Shown here piece by piece: positions 32,607 to 41,396 of a stretch of 64,000 bases of DNA. A model generated the notes under the pieces. That model ran no database searches. It had not been told where the DNA came from and saw only the letters and a list, made by a program, of their open reading frames with translations. The stretch is from Phytohabitans flavus. Its GTDB lineage: Bacteria > Actinomycetota > Actinomycetes > Mycobacteriales > Micromonosporaceae. The DNA lies in NCBI RefSeq assembly GCF_011764545.1, contig NZ_AP022870.1, positions 5,812,001 through 5,876,000 on the forward strand, given 5' to 3'. Position 1 is the first letter of the stretch. Every line of letters starts with the position of its first letter. A program made the position numbers and the translations under genes.

Positions 32607-33370
32607 CTAAGCTCCCTCGCGTCCAGGCTGGGCGACCAGGGACACGCCCGTCATCCGCCCACCAACTCGATACGACTACCCTGTTGCAGAAGATCATAGA
32701 TGACTGCCCGTAGCCCCGCCGACATGCTCGCAGGGGGCACCCAACCGCCTCCGACGATGGAAGTTACCGCAGTGGAGCCACGGGTTTCAACGGGGTCCAC
32801 TGAGGACTCGTCGGTTGCAAGAGACCGCTACGCTCAGCGATGGCTCGCACACAGGTTCGCCGGACGCGGTCGACTTAAGACACCGCTAAGGTAGTCCGCG
32901 CATCAGCGTGCGGCGCCATTTCGGGTAGCGGCCATCCCGAGCGGGTTACTAATTCACTCGAATCGCAGGTTCGCTTATCCGAGTCCGTATCGCGCCAGGC
33001 CGAACGCCGGCAAGTCGCGCGCTAGCGCTCGATATTTGCACTCGGGATGATTGCCACATTTGCTTGGCCACGCCGACCTTCGCGCAATCGCCCACCTTCA
33101 CTCAATGGTCGCCCTTCATGTCGCCCGCCAACGTTCCAACGCCGGCCGACCGCTTCGCATTTTGAGGGATTAGCGTTGCAAGTACGAAACGCTCCTCCGC
33201 GCAGGCAAACTCGAAGATCGTATTTTCGGTCTCGATCACGACGGGATCCACAGCCGAAAAAAATCATGGTGCGCATCCTCCCGCGGCCACGTCGGATCAA
33301 TAGCAGAAGTGAACGACAGCCACCGATCTCGCGTACCGTGGTTATTGCAACACCCTACGTGAGGATCGTG
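32607..33370. other. 764-nt AT-richer stretch without a convincing gene
   Basis: Compared with its neighbours this stretch has visibly lower GC and many A/T runs. ORFs at 32700-32894 and the in-frame upstream extension of the NB-ARC gene from 33047 lack ribosome sites and family-like sequence. It contains the second TTAAG-N6-CTAAG box at 32875 and the related 13-mer GTTCGCTTATCCG at 32969-32981. It probably holds the promoter(s) of the NB-ARC gene and of the divergent small protein. Confidence 0.55.
32875..32890 (+). promoter_or_regulatory. direct-repeat box TTAAG-N6-CTAAG, copy 2
   Basis: TTAAGACACCGCTAAG differs from the box at 26583-26598 at one position. It lies about 480 nt upstream of the NB-ARC-TPR start and 270 nt upstream of the divergent small-protein start. 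Confidence 0.4.
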
Positions 33371-36019
33371 ATGACTACGGCCAAGGACGGACCGCGACCG
33401 AAGGAACGCGACGAGCCCACGACGACGGATCTCAATATCCAGGCGCGCAGCAATGATCGCGTTTACCAGGCGGCGGGAAACCAGTACTTCTACGAACGGC
33501 TGTGGACGCCTACAGTCGCTGTGCCCGCCAACACGCTCCCGCGCGACATAGCGGCGTTCGTCGGGCGTGGTCGCGAACTGAAGGCGCTCGTGCACACTCT
33601 GCTCCAGCACCCCGGGCCCAGCACGCTTCCGTTGTATGCGATCGACGGCATGCCTGGCGTGGGCAAGACGACGCTGGCGATCCACGCGGGACACATGCTG
33701 CAAAGCCGTTTTCCCGACGGTCAGTTCTTCGTCGACCTACACGCACACACGGCTGGACGCCGTCCGCTGCATCCGAACGATGCCCTCTTCGCGCTGCTGT
33801 CGGCAGATGGCGTCCGGCCGGCGCAGATACCGGCGAGCCAGGACGAGCGGGCCTCGCTGTGGCGTAAGCGGCTGGCCGGCCGCAGTGCTTTGCTCATACT
33901 CGACAACGCCGAGAGCCGGTCGCAGGTCCAGCCTCTCCTTCCCGGCGCGGGGAGCTGTCTCGTCATCATCACGAGCCGACGTAGGCTGGCCGCGCTCGCG
34001 GCTCAGCAGGTGCCGGTGAGCCTCGCCCTCGACACCCTGTCCCCAGACGACGCGACCGCCCTATTCGCCACGGTCGCCGATCGTCACCTGAGCCCCGAGG
34101 AAACGGACGCGGTCGCCGAACTGATGCACCTCAGCGGCTACCTTCCGCTCGCGATATGTCTCGTGGCGACAAGGTTGCGGCCGGAGCCCCATTGGCGCAT
34201 CGCCGACATCGCGGAGGAACTCGCGGAGACCAGGCACCGCCTCGCGCGCATGCAGGCCGAGGACATGGCGGTCGCCGCTGCCTTCGGCCTCTCCTACGAG
34301 CGCCTGTCTCCCGATCGCCAGCGTTTCTTCCGCCGGCTCGGGCTTCACCCAGGCCCCGACATGGACCCGTACGCCGCCGCGGCTCTGGACGACATCGCGC
34401 CGGCTACGGCGCATACCCACCTGGAAGCTCTCTATGACGACCACCTCCTCGACCAGCCCACACACGGTCGATACCGGATGCACGATCTCATTCGCGAGTA
34501 CTCGGGAATGCTCGCCGAAGAGGATCCCGCCGCGGACCGGGAGCTGGCCGTCGAGCGGTTGCGCTCGTACTATCACGACGCCGCTGCGGAGGCGGCCCGC
34601 CACCTGTCTCGCCAGGTCGACCGCTCGCGCCGTCCTTACGGGCCCGGGACTGGCACGAAATCGGATAGTGCGCCGGTGATTCACACGCGGAAACAGGCGA
34701 TGGCGTGGATGGAGGCCGAACGCGCCAACCTGTTCGCTTGCGCCAGCGGTATGCGCACGCCGAGCGAGGCGGCTCGACTCGGCGCGTTGGCGGCAACGAT
34801 GGCGCCGTACCTGCGCCTTGCCGGTCCGTGGGACCACGCCATGTCGATTCACCGGAGCGTCGCCGCTCTCGCGGGACAGACAGGCGATCAGCCGTCGCGG
34901 GCCGAGGCGCTGATCGAACTCGGCGTCCTGGAGCGGTTGACTGGCCACTCCGTGGCCGCCGAGCGCACCCTCACGCAGGCCCGCGAACTCTGCGAAGAGA
35001 TCGGCCACCGACCCGGCCTCGCCGAGGCCCTCGTCCAGTTGAGCGGTGTGCGGTGGCGATCGGGAAATGCCATGGGCGCGGCGGGAGGGCTACGCCAGGC
35101 ACTCAGCCTCTACCGAAGCCTTGGCGACGCACGCGGCGAGGCCGACGCGCTCAACGAACTGGGCGCCGTGCACTACTTCAGTGGAGATTATTCGGCGGCA
35201 CTCGAAAGCCTCGAATTCGCGCTTACGCTGTACGAGGATCTTGACGACCCCCAGGGCATGGCCAACGCCCTCACCCAGATCGGCATGGCGCAGCAGCTCA
35301 CTGGCGAATATCCCAGAGCCATCGAAGTGCAGGAACGTGCACTGATCATCTACCGGGACATCGGAGATCGCTATGGGCTCTCCCGTGTACTCAATTACCT
35401 TGGCTCGGCTCTATGTCAGGTGGGTGACTACGAGGGGAGCGAGATCGCGCTGTCCGAAGCGCTTACGGTGCATCGCGATCTCGGTTACCGCCCCGGCCAA
35501 GCCAATGCCCTGAACTACCTCGGCATCGTCCATCGCTCCACCGGAAACCTGCCCGAGGCCGAGCAGCGGCTGACCGAGGCCCTCAGGCTCTATCGAGACC
35601 TGCACAACCGGCACGGTGAGGCCGACATGGTCAACCAGCTCGGCGTCGTACGGCGGCTGGCGGGTGACCGTGGCGGCGCGGCCAAGGAGCACGAGCGGGC
35701 GCTTGCCCTCTTCGAGCAGCTCTCCGACCAGCTCGGCCAAGCCGAGGCGCTCAACAACCTCGGCGAGCTGATGCTCATCGGTGACCAGCCGTATGAGGCA
35801 ATGGGCCACTTCCGGCGCGCTCTGAACCTCGCGCGGCAGGTGCACTATCCAGTCGGCGAGGCGAACGCCCTGCAGGGCGTAGGTCGATGCACCTTGCGGC
35901 AGGGCGACTCACGGAACGCGGTCGAGACGCTCCGGAAGGCAGGGGCAATCTTCCAGCGCATCGGGATGGCAAGGGCGGCGACAGAGACCGCTGCTCTCAT
36001 CGCCGCCTGCCCACGGTGA
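33371..36019 (+). CDS. NB-ARC/TPR STAND-type ATPase regulator
   Basis: This 882-residue protein is of the STAND class (AP-ATPase/NLR-like). Residues 1-45 are disordered and include RVYQAAGNQYF (31-41). The NB-ARC domain has FVGRGRELKALVHTL, Walker A GMPGVGKTTLAIH (93-105), Walker B ALLILDNAE (173-181), IITSRRRLAAL and the LSGYLPLAICLVATRL region, then winged-helix sequence with GRYRMHDLIREYS (MHD motif). From about residue 480 on come roughly ten TPR units, e.g. ADALNELGAVHYFSGDYSAALE. There is no N-terminal DNA-binding or effector domain, so signalling must go through the short N-terminus or a partner. The ATG at 33371 follows GAGGA at good spacing. Confidence 0.92.
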   Translation: MTTAKDGPRPKERDEPTTTDLNIQARSNDRVYQAAGNQYFYERLWTPTVAVPANTLPRDIAAFVGRGRELKALVHTLLQHPGPSTLPLYAIDGMPGVGKTTLAIHAGHMLQSRFPDGQFFVDLHAHTAGRRPLHPNDALFALLSADGVRPAQIPASQDERASLWRKRLAGRSALLILDNAESRSQVQPLLPGAGSCLVIITSRRRLAALAAQQVPVSLALDTLSPDDATALFATVADRHLSPEETDAVAELMHLSGYLPLAICLVATRLRPEPHWRIADIAEELAETRHRLARMQAEDMAVAAAFGLSYERLSPDRQRFFRRLGLHPGPDMDPYAAAALDDIAPATAHTHLEALYDDHLLDQPTHGRYRMHDLIREYSGMLAEEDPAADRELAVERLRSYYHDAAAEAARHLSRQVDRSRRPYGPGTGTKSDSAPVIHTRKQAMAWMEAERANLFACASGMRTPSEAARLGALAATMAPYLRLAGPWDHAMSIHRSVAALAGQTGDQPSRAEALIELGVLERLTGHSVAAERTLTQARELCEEIGHRPGLAEALVQLSGVRWRSGNAMGAAGGLRQALSLYRSLGDARGEADALNELGAVHYFSGDYSAALESLEFALTLYEDLDDPQGMANALTQIGMAQQLTGEYPRAIEVQERALIIYRDIGDRYGLSRVLNYLGSALCQVGDYEGSEIALSEALTVHRDLGYRPGQANALNYLGIVHRSTGNLPEAEQRLTEALRLYRDLHNRHGEADMVNQLGVVRRLAGDRGGAAKEHERALALFEQLSDQLGQAEALNNLGELMLIGDQPYEAMGHFRRALNLARQVHYPVGEANALQGVGRCTLRQGDSRNAVETLRKAGAIFQRIGMARAATETAALIAACPR

Positions 36020-36082
36020 CCTGGGCTGGGCAAGACGTGACACGGCGGCATGAGACGGCCGTCACGGGGAAATCGCGCCGCC

Positions 36083-36487
36083 ATGACCACCACGCTCTCC
36101 ATGCTGGAGACCCACCCGCGGCGGGCCGACGTGGACCGCACCCGCCTCGCCGCGGCGATCGACTCGTTGAACGCGTGCGCGGAGACCTGTACCGCGTGCG
36201 CCGACGCGTGCCTCGCTGAAGACCTTGTCGCGGACCTGACCCGCTGCATCGCGCTCAACCTCAACTGCGCCGACATCTGCCTCGCCACCGCCCGCATGCT
36301 CTCCCGCCACACGGCCGAGGACGGCGCGATCAGCCGCTCGATGCTGGAAGCCTGCGCGACCGCCTGCCGCGCCTGCGCGGAAGAGTGCGCGAGGCACGCC
36401 GATCGGCACCAGCACTGCCGGGTCTGTGCCGAGGCGTGCCGTTCGTGCGAGAGGGTCTGCCGCGACCTGATCGTCGCGCTGCGGTGA
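36083..36487 (+). CDS. four-helix-bundle copper-binding protein (DUF326, Csp-like)
   Basis: This 134-residue protein has 16 cysteines spaced along predicted helices (NACAETCTACADAC, NCADIC, ACATACRACAEEC, HCRVCAEACRSCERVC). This pattern belongs to the copper-storage protein family, in which the bundle core binds many Cu(I) ions. There is no signal peptide, so it is a cytosolic, Csp3-like form that would buffer copper. No copper ATPase or CsoR-type regulator is adjacent. It follows the NB-ARC gene by 64 nt on the same strand, so readthrough from that gene is possible, but a functional link is not implied by family knowledge. Confidence 0.92.
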   Translation: MTTTLSMLETHPRRADVDRTRLAAAIDSLNACAETCTACADACLAEDLVADLTRCIALNLNCADICLATARMLSRHTAEDGAISRSMLEACATACRACAEECARHADRHQHCRVCAEACRSCERVCRDLIVALR

Positions 36488-36537
36488 GCTCTGGTGGGTG
36501 CCGTTTGTGAGCGGCGTGGGTGGGTAGCCCGTTCGGC

Positions 36538-36786
36538 ATGGGTACAGACACCGATGGCGTCTGGCGGGACGAGGAGAAGCTGCCCTTGTCTGAGCTGACC
36601 CGAGCGATGGCGTTGTCTCCAGGTGACGGACAGGTCGACGACGAGACCGGCAACGACGTGGGCATGGTGCAGGGCGAGGAGGAGGTCCAGCGGGAGGTCG
36701 ACAAGACCAAGGGCGAACCCGATCCCCACAGCCCCGCAGGCCGCGCCCTACGCCCCGACTTCACCGGCCCCACCGGCCCCCACTAA
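36538..36786 (+). CDS. small acidic hypothetical protein
   Basis: This 82-residue protein is rich in Asp, Glu and Gly, without hydrophobic segments. The N-terminal part (DGVWRDEEKLPLSELTRAMA) may be helical; the rest (SPGDGQVDDETGNDVGM, EEEVQREVDKTKGEPDPHSPAGRA) looks disordered. I recognise no family. The ATG at 36538 is chosen because the earlier GTG at 36520 adds six residues with no better ribosome site. It lies between the copper-storage-like gene and a tandem-repeat region and may be a stand-alone gene. Confidence 0.5.
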   Translation: MGTDTDGVWRDEEKLPLSELTRAMALSPGDGQVDDETGNDVGMVQGEEEVQREVDKTKGEPDPHSPAGRALRPDFTGPTGPH

Positions 36787-36810
36787 CCCGCAACCCCGCC
36801 CACGACCCCA

Positions 36811-37020
36811 ACGACGGACCGCAACCACCGCACCTCAGGGTCTCCGGGGTTCGGCAAGGGGCAACCGAGTGGCCGACAGGGACGGAACGACGGACCGCAA
36901 CCACCGCACCGCAGGGTCTGCGGGGGTTCGGCAGGGCCGACCACGAGGGGAGATTGCGCGAACCGCGGACCGCGACCAACCCCGCGTGGGGTTTCCGGGG
37001 CTCGGCCCCGGAATAGGAAT
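36811..37020. repeat. imperfect tandem repeat, about 76-nt period, three units
   Basis: Units start near 36811, 36887 and 36962. The first two share ACGACGGACCGCAACCACCG and CAGGGTCT-CGGGG-TTCGGCA; the third is diverged. The region between the small acidic gene and tRNA-Val is otherwise gene-free. Confidence 0.7.
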
Positions 37021-37072
37021 GACAAGCGACTGAGGTCCGCGCCCCCCGCGGACAGCGTCCGCCGCAAGCTTG

Positions 37073-37144
37073 TGGGCGCGGCAGGGTTCGAACCTGCGAC
37101 CCCTCGGTTGTAAGCCGAGTGCTCTTCCGCTGAGCTACGCGCCC
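37073..37144 (-). tRNA. tRNA-Val (anticodon UAC)
   Basis: Read on the minus strand, the acceptor arms GGGCGCG and CGCGCCC pair perfectly and the D-arm GCTC/GAGC is present. The anticodon stem CTCGG/CCGAG encloses loop CTTACAA (anticodon TAC), and the T-arm is GCAGG-TTCGAAC-CCTGC. The length is 72 nt. The CCA end is not encoded. Confidence 0.96.
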
Positions 37145-37217
37145 CGACGCCGAATGTGAAGCCAGGCGGCGGCAAGCTTACCTTGCCGGGACCGCACGCT
37201 CGGCGCAAGTTGTCCGG

Positions 37218-37682
37218 TCAGGACTCCGCCTCGGCCAGCGCTTTGCGCCAGCCGGTCTGGTCGCGGGCATCGCCCGGCATGTTCATCTCCGCGAATCGCA
37301 CGATGCCGGTCTTGTCGATGACGAACGTGCCCCGGTTGGCGTAGCCGCGGTCCGCGTTGAAGACCCCGTACGCCTCGGCCACGGCGCCGTGGGGCCAGAA
37401 GTCAGCTAAAAGGGGAAAATCATACCCCTCTCGGTCGGCCCACACTTTGTGGCTGTAGACCGAGTCGACACTGACCGTCAGCACCTGGACGTCCGCATTC
37501 GCGTACACGTCGAGGTTTTCCGCGACCTCGCACAGCTCGCCCTGGCAGGTGCCGGTGAAGGCCAGCGGGTAGAACACGAGCAGCACTCGCTTTTGGCCGC
37601 GAAAGTCGGAGAGTCGCACCTCCTGGTTGTTCTGGTCGCGCAGGAGGAAGTCGGGCGCCTCCGCGCCCACCGCGATCGGCAT
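37218..37682 (-). CDS. ahpE: peroxiredoxin, AhpE type
   Basis: This 154-residue thiol peroxidase reduces hydrogen peroxide, organic hydroperoxides and peroxynitrite. The peroxidatic cysteine is Cys46 in the FYPLAFTGTCQGELCEV motif, with the conserved Pro and Thr before it. Other family blocks are GAEAPDFLLRDQNNQEVRLSDF and VLTVSVDSVYSHKVWA. The sequence matches the mycobacterial one-Cys AhpE group, though a second Cys (Cys51) is close by. The order ahpE-DUF3052 is the same as Rv2238c-Rv2239c. Confidence 0.95.
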   Translation of the reverse strand: MPIAVGAEAPDFLLRDQNNQEVRLSDFRGQKRVLLVFYPLAFTGTCQGELCEVAENLDVYANADVQVLTVSVDSVYSHKVWADREGYDFPLLADFWPHGAVAEAYGVFNADRGYANRGTFVIDKTGIVRFAEMNMPGDARDQTGWRKALAEAES

Positions 37683-37760
37683 CGGGGTGACCCTTCTCGT
37701 GAACGCATGGCGACGGGCCGGCGGTCGATCAGTGCGTCCCGCCGGTCCCGCGCGGGTGGG

Positions 37761-38195
37761 TTATTTCTTGCGAGCGGCGCGCGGCGTGACGAGCCGTGCG
37801 GCACTCCAATCCTTACCCGCGTTGACCGTCGAGGTCTGCTGCAGTCCGGCGGTCGGTGCCACCTCGCTGATCTCGCTCGGCTCGACGTGCCCAGGCCGGC
37901 CAGCCTTGGGCGTCAGCAGCCACACCACGCCACTGTCGGCCAGCGGCGTGAGGGTCTGGACGAGCAGGTCGAACAAGTCACCGTCGCCGTCGCGGTACCA
38001 GACCAGCACCGCGTCCACGACCTCGTCCGTGTCTTCGTCGACCAGCTCCCCGCAGCGGTCAATAAGGGCGTCGCGGAGATCCTCGTCGACGTCGTCGTCG
38101 TACCCCATCTCCATGACCACCATCCCCGGCTCGATGCCGAACCGGTCCGCCAGGCTGCGTACGCCGTCGGCGGCCTGACCAGCGGTCGCGCTCAC
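37761..38195 (-). CDS. DUF3052 family protein
   Basis: This 144-residue actinobacterial protein of unknown function is conserved next to ahpE. The characteristic parts are LADRFGIEPGMVVMEMGYDDDVDEDLRDAL, EVVDAVLVWYRDGDGDLFDLLVQTLTPLADSGVVWLLTPK, a Pro/Ser loop and the basic C-terminus ending LVTPRAARKK. The region up to VVWLLTPK resembles a methyltransferase-like alpha/beta domain without a clear cofactor site. The GTG at 38195 is preferred (GAGGAGG nine nt upstream); an ATG six codons earlier contains that ribosome site and is less likely. Confidence 0.88.
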   Translation of the reverse strand: MSATAGQAADGVRSLADRFGIEPGMVVMEMGYDDDVDEDLRDALIDRCGELVDEDTDEVVDAVLVWYRDGDGDLFDLLVQTLTPLADSGVVWLLTPKAGRPGHVEPSEISEVAPTAGLQQTSTVNAGKDWSAARLVTPRAARKK

Positions 38196-38301
38196 TGTCG
38201 CGTGCCTCCTCATCTCAACACTCCCGGCGTCAACCGCCGATAGCGCGTAGTCCACACAAGTGCGTCGCCGGGCGCAAGTGGCGCACCGAGTGGAAGGCAA
38301 T

Positions 38302-40637
38302 TTACCGTGCCAGAAGCCCTCGGGCACCCTGTGTGATGGCATCTTCGGTCACGAGCACATGACGGGCGGCCGGACCTAGCGGGATGAATGAGTCAACTGA
38401 CGCGATTCGCCGCGCCGCACCTACGAATCCCCCGTCGACAAGAGCGGCGAGAACCCCCTCGCCGACTCCCCGGAGCGGCGCGTCTCGTCGACGATGAGGA
38501 CCCGACCGGTCGCGGACGCCTCGCGGATGATGTCCGCCACGGGCAGCGGGGCCAGCCAGCGCAGGTCCACGACGCGGGAGCCTACGCCCTCGCTGGCCAA
38601 GCGGGCGGCGGCGCGCAGCGACATGCGTACACCGTTGCCGAATGTGATGATCGTGATGTCCTCGGCCGAGCCCACGCCGTACACGCGGGCCCGCCCGATC
38701 GGCACGTGAGCGGCCGCCCATGCGTCCGGCGACAGGTACGGTGCCAGCCACTCACCATCACCCTCGGCGTACAGATCGCGAGTGTGGTAGAGAGCGATCG
38801 GCTCCAGGAACACGCACACGCTGCCGTCAACGGCCGCACTTGCCAGGCAGGTGCGGAGCATCGGCGCGGCGTCGTCGGGCCGGGCCGGTACCGCGACCAC
38901 GATGCCGGGAATGTCCCGGAGCACAGCCACCGAGTTGTCGTTGTGGAAGTGCCCGCCGAACCCTTCCTGGTACGCCAGCCCGGCGACCCGCACCACCATC
39001 GGGTTGCGGTACGCGCCGCGGGAGAAGAACTGCATGGTGGAGGCCTCGCCGCGGATCTGGTCCTCGGCGTTGTGCAGGTACGCGAGGTACTGGATCTCCG
39101 GCACCGGCAGCATGCCGCTCAGCCCCGCACCCAAGCCGAGGCCGAGGATCGACGTCTCGTCCAGCAGGGTGTCGAAGACCCGGGAGGCACCGAAGCGGTC
39201 CCGCAGGCCCTTCGTGACCCCGTACACCCCGCCCTTGACCGCCACGTCCTCGCCGAAGAGCGCCATGCCCGGGTTGGCGACCATCCCGTCGGCGAGCGCC
39301 GCATTGATCGTCTGAGCGAGCGTCAGCGGGCCAGCCTCCTCCGGCAGCCGCGCGGAGAACCCGGCGTCCCGGGCGGCGGCGGACGGTCCCTCCGCCCGCG
39401 AGGCGGCCTCGGCGATCGCCTTCGCCACGCGTACCGGCCGGCGGGGCGCCAGCGGGGCGGCGACGTCGGCCGGGCCGTCGAGCTTGGGCTCGGCGATCAC
39501 CTCCTCGGCGACCTTGCGGACCTGCCAGCCCACCTCGTCGTACCGCGACACGATCTCGTCCGGCCGGGCCAGGCCGGCGGCCACCAGCAGGCGCGCGGTG
39601 GCCACGAGCGGGTCGCGCGCCACGTCGGCGGCGATCTCGCTCGACGCGCGGTACGCGGTCTCGGCGTCCGCCCCCGCGTGCCCCATGAGCCGCACGGTGG
39701 TCAGGTGGAGGACGGCGGGGCGGCGGTGCCGGCGTACCCAGGCTGCCGCCTCTGTCGCCGCGTCGAAGGCCGCCGCGAGGTCACAGCCGTCCGCGGCGAA
39801 GTATTTGATCCCCGGCCGCGCGCGCAGCGCGGCCGCCACCCAGCCGGAGGGCGAGCGGACGCTGATGCCCAGGCCGTTGTCCTCGCACACGAAGAGCACG
39901 GGGAGGCGCACCCCGGAGTGGTCGCACCAGCCGGCGGTGTTGAACGCGGCCGCCGCGCTGGCGTGGTTGACCGAGGCGTCACCGAAGGAGCACACCGCGA
40001 TCGCGTCCGCCGGCCACGGCGACTGCGCGTCCAGATGCGGGCGGGCGGTGCGCATGGCCCGGGCCGCGGGACTGAGCCGCCGCAGCCGCTCGATCGCGAA
40101 CGCGACGCCCACCGCGCGCGGCAGGTGGGAGGCCACTGTGGACGTGGTCGGTATCACGTGCAGGTCCGCGTTGCCGAAGACCTTGTGCCGCCCACCGGCA
40201 ATCGGCTCCTGGCTCGAGGCCACCATGCCGCGGAGCACGTCCCGGGCGGCGACGCTGACCGCGCCGTCGTCGTTCTCCTCCTCGGCGACCGGCCTGGCCT
40301 GTGCCACGCGCATGCAGTAGAACGCGCCGGACCGGTAGTGCAGCAAGGCCGGATCGGTGACGCGCACGGCGGCGGCGACGGCGGCGTTGCCTTCGTGCCC
40401 TGAGGAGCCGATCGTGTAGAACCCCTCGCCGAAGCTGCGCAGCCAGCGCCCGGCCAGGTCGAGGTGACGGCTGGTGAGCTGGGCGTCGAACAGGTCGAGC
40501 GCGGCGGTCCCGGTGAGCAGCGTGCCCTCGCGCACCGGCGCCCCGGGCTCCTGCTGGCCCGTGGACTCGGTCAGGCCGCCTACCGCCTCCCGGAAACGCT
40601 CGTCCAGATCTTGAGGGGTGGTCACGGTGCACAGCAT
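38302..40637 (-). CDS. thiamine-diphosphate 2-oxoacid dehydrogenase E1, alpha-beta fusion (frame interrupted once)
   Basis: The alpha and beta subunits of a branched-chain/pyruvate-type E1 lie in one chain of about 778 residues. The alpha half has the ThDP-binding VCSFGDASVNHASAAAAFNTA (the usual GDG is GDA), CEDNGLGISV and the phosphorylation-loop-like GHAGADAETAYR. The beta half has DGMVANPGMALFGEDVAVKGG, TSILGLGLGAGLSGMLPVPEIQ and a transketolase C-terminal domain. The frame breaks in a run of four C at 38468-38471. Adding one base continues RRSGGVGEGVLAALVDGG and restores the proper end at 38302. No E2 or E3 gene is near. The start is uncertain among 40679, 40637 and 40625. Confidence 0.87.
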
Positions 40638-40736
40638 TACCGACTCAGGCCCACCCCGGCCACCCGGACCGTCCGTCACCCGCTTCGATGCTCGTGGTAG
40701 CCGTTACCCATCGCGGGCGCGCTACGCCCCAAGGCG

Positions 40737-41396
40737 CTACTCGCCGGTGTGAGCGTCTGAACTGACCACCGGCTTCGACTGGGGAGAGCCGTGTTGGCGC
40801 AGCACGATGCTGAGCACGATTAACGCACCGACCGCGAGAAACTCGCTCTGCCAGTTCTGCATTGACTGGAACCAGAAGTCGCTGGTGGTGACGAACTTCC
40901 CCGGGCTGACCGGCGGCGCGCCATGCTCCAGTTTCTGCACCTCGTTGTAGTCGGCCGTGCCGCCGAGCACGTGGAGCGCGAACGACAGGAAGAAGCCCGC
41001 GAACAGCACGATGGAGAGGCTGTTGCGGTAGAACACGTACGCCAGCCCGCGTTTCTTGGCAAAGGCGGGTGAGTTGGCACCGGCCGCCTCCGGGTAGTCG
41101 TCGGGACGGTCTGTCTGGTGCAGCGGCTTGGACTCCGGCGAGCCGCGCTGGACGAGGTACCCGGTCAGCAGCACGTACGAGCCCATCTGAAGGAACTCGG
41201 ACTCCCAGTTCTCGAACACGGCCTCGATGAAGTGGCCACTGCCGAGGTACACCCAGTAGCTGGCGGGCTCACGGCCGAACTGCACCAGCTGCTCGTTGCG
41301 CATCTGCCACCCGAACACACTCTGCAACACCAGAAACAGCAGGAACGCGCCAAACGTCACCAGGGCGAGTGCGTTGAACCAAAGCCAGCGACGCAT
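40737..41396 (-). CDS. DUF6766 membrane protein
   Basis: This 219-residue protein has four hydrophobic segments (about residues 5-25, 70-85, 125-145 and 185-200). It contains two copies of a pattern in which a membrane helix is preceded by an aromatic/acidic stretch, FENWESEFLQMGSYVLL in the first half and MQNWQSEFLAVGALIVL in the second, so the protein is an internal duplication. The cytosolic tails contain RGSPESKPL and HGSPQSKPV, again a repeated pair. The family is widespread and of unknown function. It stands alone between the E1 fusion and the divergent PhoD gene. Confidence 0.88.
   Translation of the reverse strand: MRRWLWFNALALVTFGAFLLFLVLQSVFGWQMRNEQLVQFGREPASYWVYLGSGHFIEAVFENWESEFLQMGSYVLLTGYLVQRGSPESKPLHQTDRPDDYPEAAGANSPAFAKKRGLAYVFYRNSLSIVLFAGFFLSFALHVLGGTADYNEVQKLEHGAPPVSPGKFVTTSDFWFQSMQNWQSEFLAVGALIVLSIVLRQHGSPQSKPVVSSDAHTGE

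Noticed and set aside
32700..32894. 64-residue plus-strand ORF
   Set aside because: No ribosome site, no similarity I can recall, and it runs into the direct-repeat box.
33047..33370. N-terminal extension of the NB-ARC gene by 108 codons
   Set aside because: Basic, low-complexity sequence with no ribosome site; the ATG at 33371 follows GAGGA and precedes the shared motif.
36811..37020. Tandem units as a CRISPR array
   Set aside because: Units are about 76 nt with no repeat-spacer alternation and no cas genes.
38388..40403. 671-residue plus-strand frame opposite the E1 fusion
   Set aside because: No motifs and His/Arg/Gly-rich composition typical of antisense frames.
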